Shown here: one piece after another, positions 62,614 to 64,000 of the stretch
Numbering within the stretch: the first letter of the stretch is position 1
Layout of the letters: each line of letters begins with the position of its first letter
Program-made: the position numbers and the translations under genes
Notes under the pieces: generated by a model
Database searches by the model: none
Seen by the model: the letters and a program-made list of their open reading frames with translations, nothing else
What the model was told of the DNA's origin: nothing
Assembly (NCBI GenBank): GCA_941918925.1
Contig: OW799234.1
Coordinates: forward strand, 59,748,968-59,812,967
Reading direction: 5' to 3'
DNA from: Phyto melanocephala
Lineage: Eukaryota > Arthropoda > Insecta > Diptera > Rhinophoridae
DNA: 64,000 bases

Positions 62614-64000
62614 GTTAAACCCTTCTGAAAGTTCGAAAGAAAATTGAAAAATATACTATTGTGAATCCCAAATCTTGAGGAAACAAAAGGATGTTAAAAT
62701 TAAGTAGGTCAACACTTAAAACGCTAACTAGAGTAATAACAAGCAATTCAGAACTCCTTTAGCTTGCGAAGGGCTGTCAAATGTTACAACATGCAGCGCA
62801 TTCTGGGAAGAGTACGAATGCTTAAATTTGGATATATGGTAAGTTTGATACCTTAGAGAATCAAATAGCAAATTCATAGACGATTAGAATCTTGACTTAG
62901 TCAAAGTTTTGTTTAGGATTATGTAGTTTTGTTCAGGTGCTATATTTGTAACTTTTTTAAAGTACATAAGTATATCTTTTAACGATTAAAAATAACATGG
63001 CACTACAAATCGATATAATTAATGAAAACTATTTCACAATTTACAAGAAAATCCTATGTTTACTTTTCCCATGTAATTCATTTCATCTGCTGAAACAGCA
63101 ATACCAACAAAAAGAAGTAAAAACAATTTGTGTAATTACATTTAAACGTTCAGCTTTAATGGCATTTCGGGCAATTTACTTTTAAATTTAGTTTTCACAA
63201 ACATATCAAAAGATGTTTAGAAAACAAAAAATAAATAAATCTCATCTTATTACAACGTATAAATTTAATATGTATATACCTATGTAGGTATCTATTTCTT
63301 TTTCATTTTATTTTACTTTTTTATGTAATTGTAGGAATGCATTTGTGCGTATAAATTAAAAAAAAATAAGACCCCTAACTAAGGACAATATTTTTAAATT
63401 TAATTAAATATACCCAACATCATCTTACCCAATGCACCTAAAAAACCACACACACAAACATCAAATTTTATGAACACAAACACCCACCCAAATTCCTTAC
63501 AACAATTGCTGCAGCTCTTAACAAATCGATTTGAGGCAGAAAATAAAAAAAAAATGTCATGAATTTAAAAAACTGTACCCAAATAATAACTGTTCCCAGA
63601 TTTCTTCTTACTTATGTACCATATGTTAGAAAGAGATACAATGAGTTAGCATGTAAACATTTTTCCACTATAACTTGCTCTTTTTCATAACAGGAAGAGG
63701 CGTTGTTTATTTTTTACCTACATTTTACGCCATTGTTGCTGGGTTATCACAGTTACTAGAGGAAAAAAAGAGAGCGAAGCATTGTTTATATGAGTATTTC
63801 CGCCACAACTTTTGTTGTTTGTGATAAACTTATATTGTTTTTGGGTATGTCATGAAAAACCAAACACAATACAATCAAAAATAATGTTACCAGATAAAAA
63901 ATGAAAGTAAATTGCATTTCATAAATTATTCAATATATAAAATCACAATTCAAAAAGTTTTACCAATACATAATTTATTTTTTTAAGTTTTAAGAGAAAA

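Larger units (their letters stand above)
49741..64000. other. Region downstream of oc: no gene recognised
   Basis: Open frames are short (up to 137 codons) and A/T-driven. Nameable content is repeats at 50.2-50.7, 50.7-51.4, 52.1-53.2, 53.7-54.4, 55.1-56.7, 59.0-59.5, 60.9-61.5, 62.1 and 62.4-62.6 kb. The 56.94-57.38 kb stretch is less A/T-rich than its surroundings and free of recognised repeats, with homeodomain-type TAATTAATTG; it could be regulatory. Nothing nameable in 49.75-50.24, 57.4-58.9, 59.5-60.8 and 62.7-64.0 kb. Confidence 0.6.

Overview
The window is eukaryotic, very AT-rich, intron-dominated DNA from a higher fly. It holds one recognisable gene: the orthodenticle/ocelliless (oc, otd) homeobox gene on the + strand. 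Its last 150 or so residues and its homeodomain are almost identical to Drosophila Otd as I remember it. The intergenic and intronic sequence is packed with INE/Helentron-like repeats ending in a 'TTCGGCACGGCCGAA' hairpin, of a kind I associate with calyptrate flies (blowflies, house fly relatives). That lineage call is inference from repeat style; no species can be named.

Layout: 1-17282 is non-coding. It is either the 5' flank or, more likely at least in part, the first intron of oc; no upstream 5' UTR exon or promoter could be located. Three coding exons follow: 17341-17518 (N-terminus), 25754-25908 (most of the homeodomain) and 47178-48299 (recognition helix and the long C-terminal region). 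Introns of 8.2 kb and 21.3 kb separate them. Joined, they give an uninterrupted 484-residue protein (481 with an alternative donor). A long A/T-rich 3' UTR probably extends to somewhere near 49.2-49.7 kb. From there to 64000 no gene was recognised.

Almost everything else that can be named is mobile DNA: at least four good and several decayed copies of an INE/Helentron-like element; hAT-type MITEs with intact 8-bp target duplications; a pogo/Tigger-like element; three mariner-family (DDE_3) transposase relics; a non-LTR retrotransposon fragment with poly(A) tail and target duplication; two tRNA-derived SINEs; and several unclassified inverted-repeat elements. Many are nested.

The most striking object is a near-perfect 668-bp palindrome (36596-37263) inside the large oc intron. 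Each arm carries, near its outer end, what looks like a type I hammerhead self-cleaving ribozyme with a minimal stem III, in opposite orientations. The palindrome lies within a larger inverted-repeat transposon that has itself split a mariner-family gene. I saw no operon-like, CRISPR, defence or other multi-gene system.
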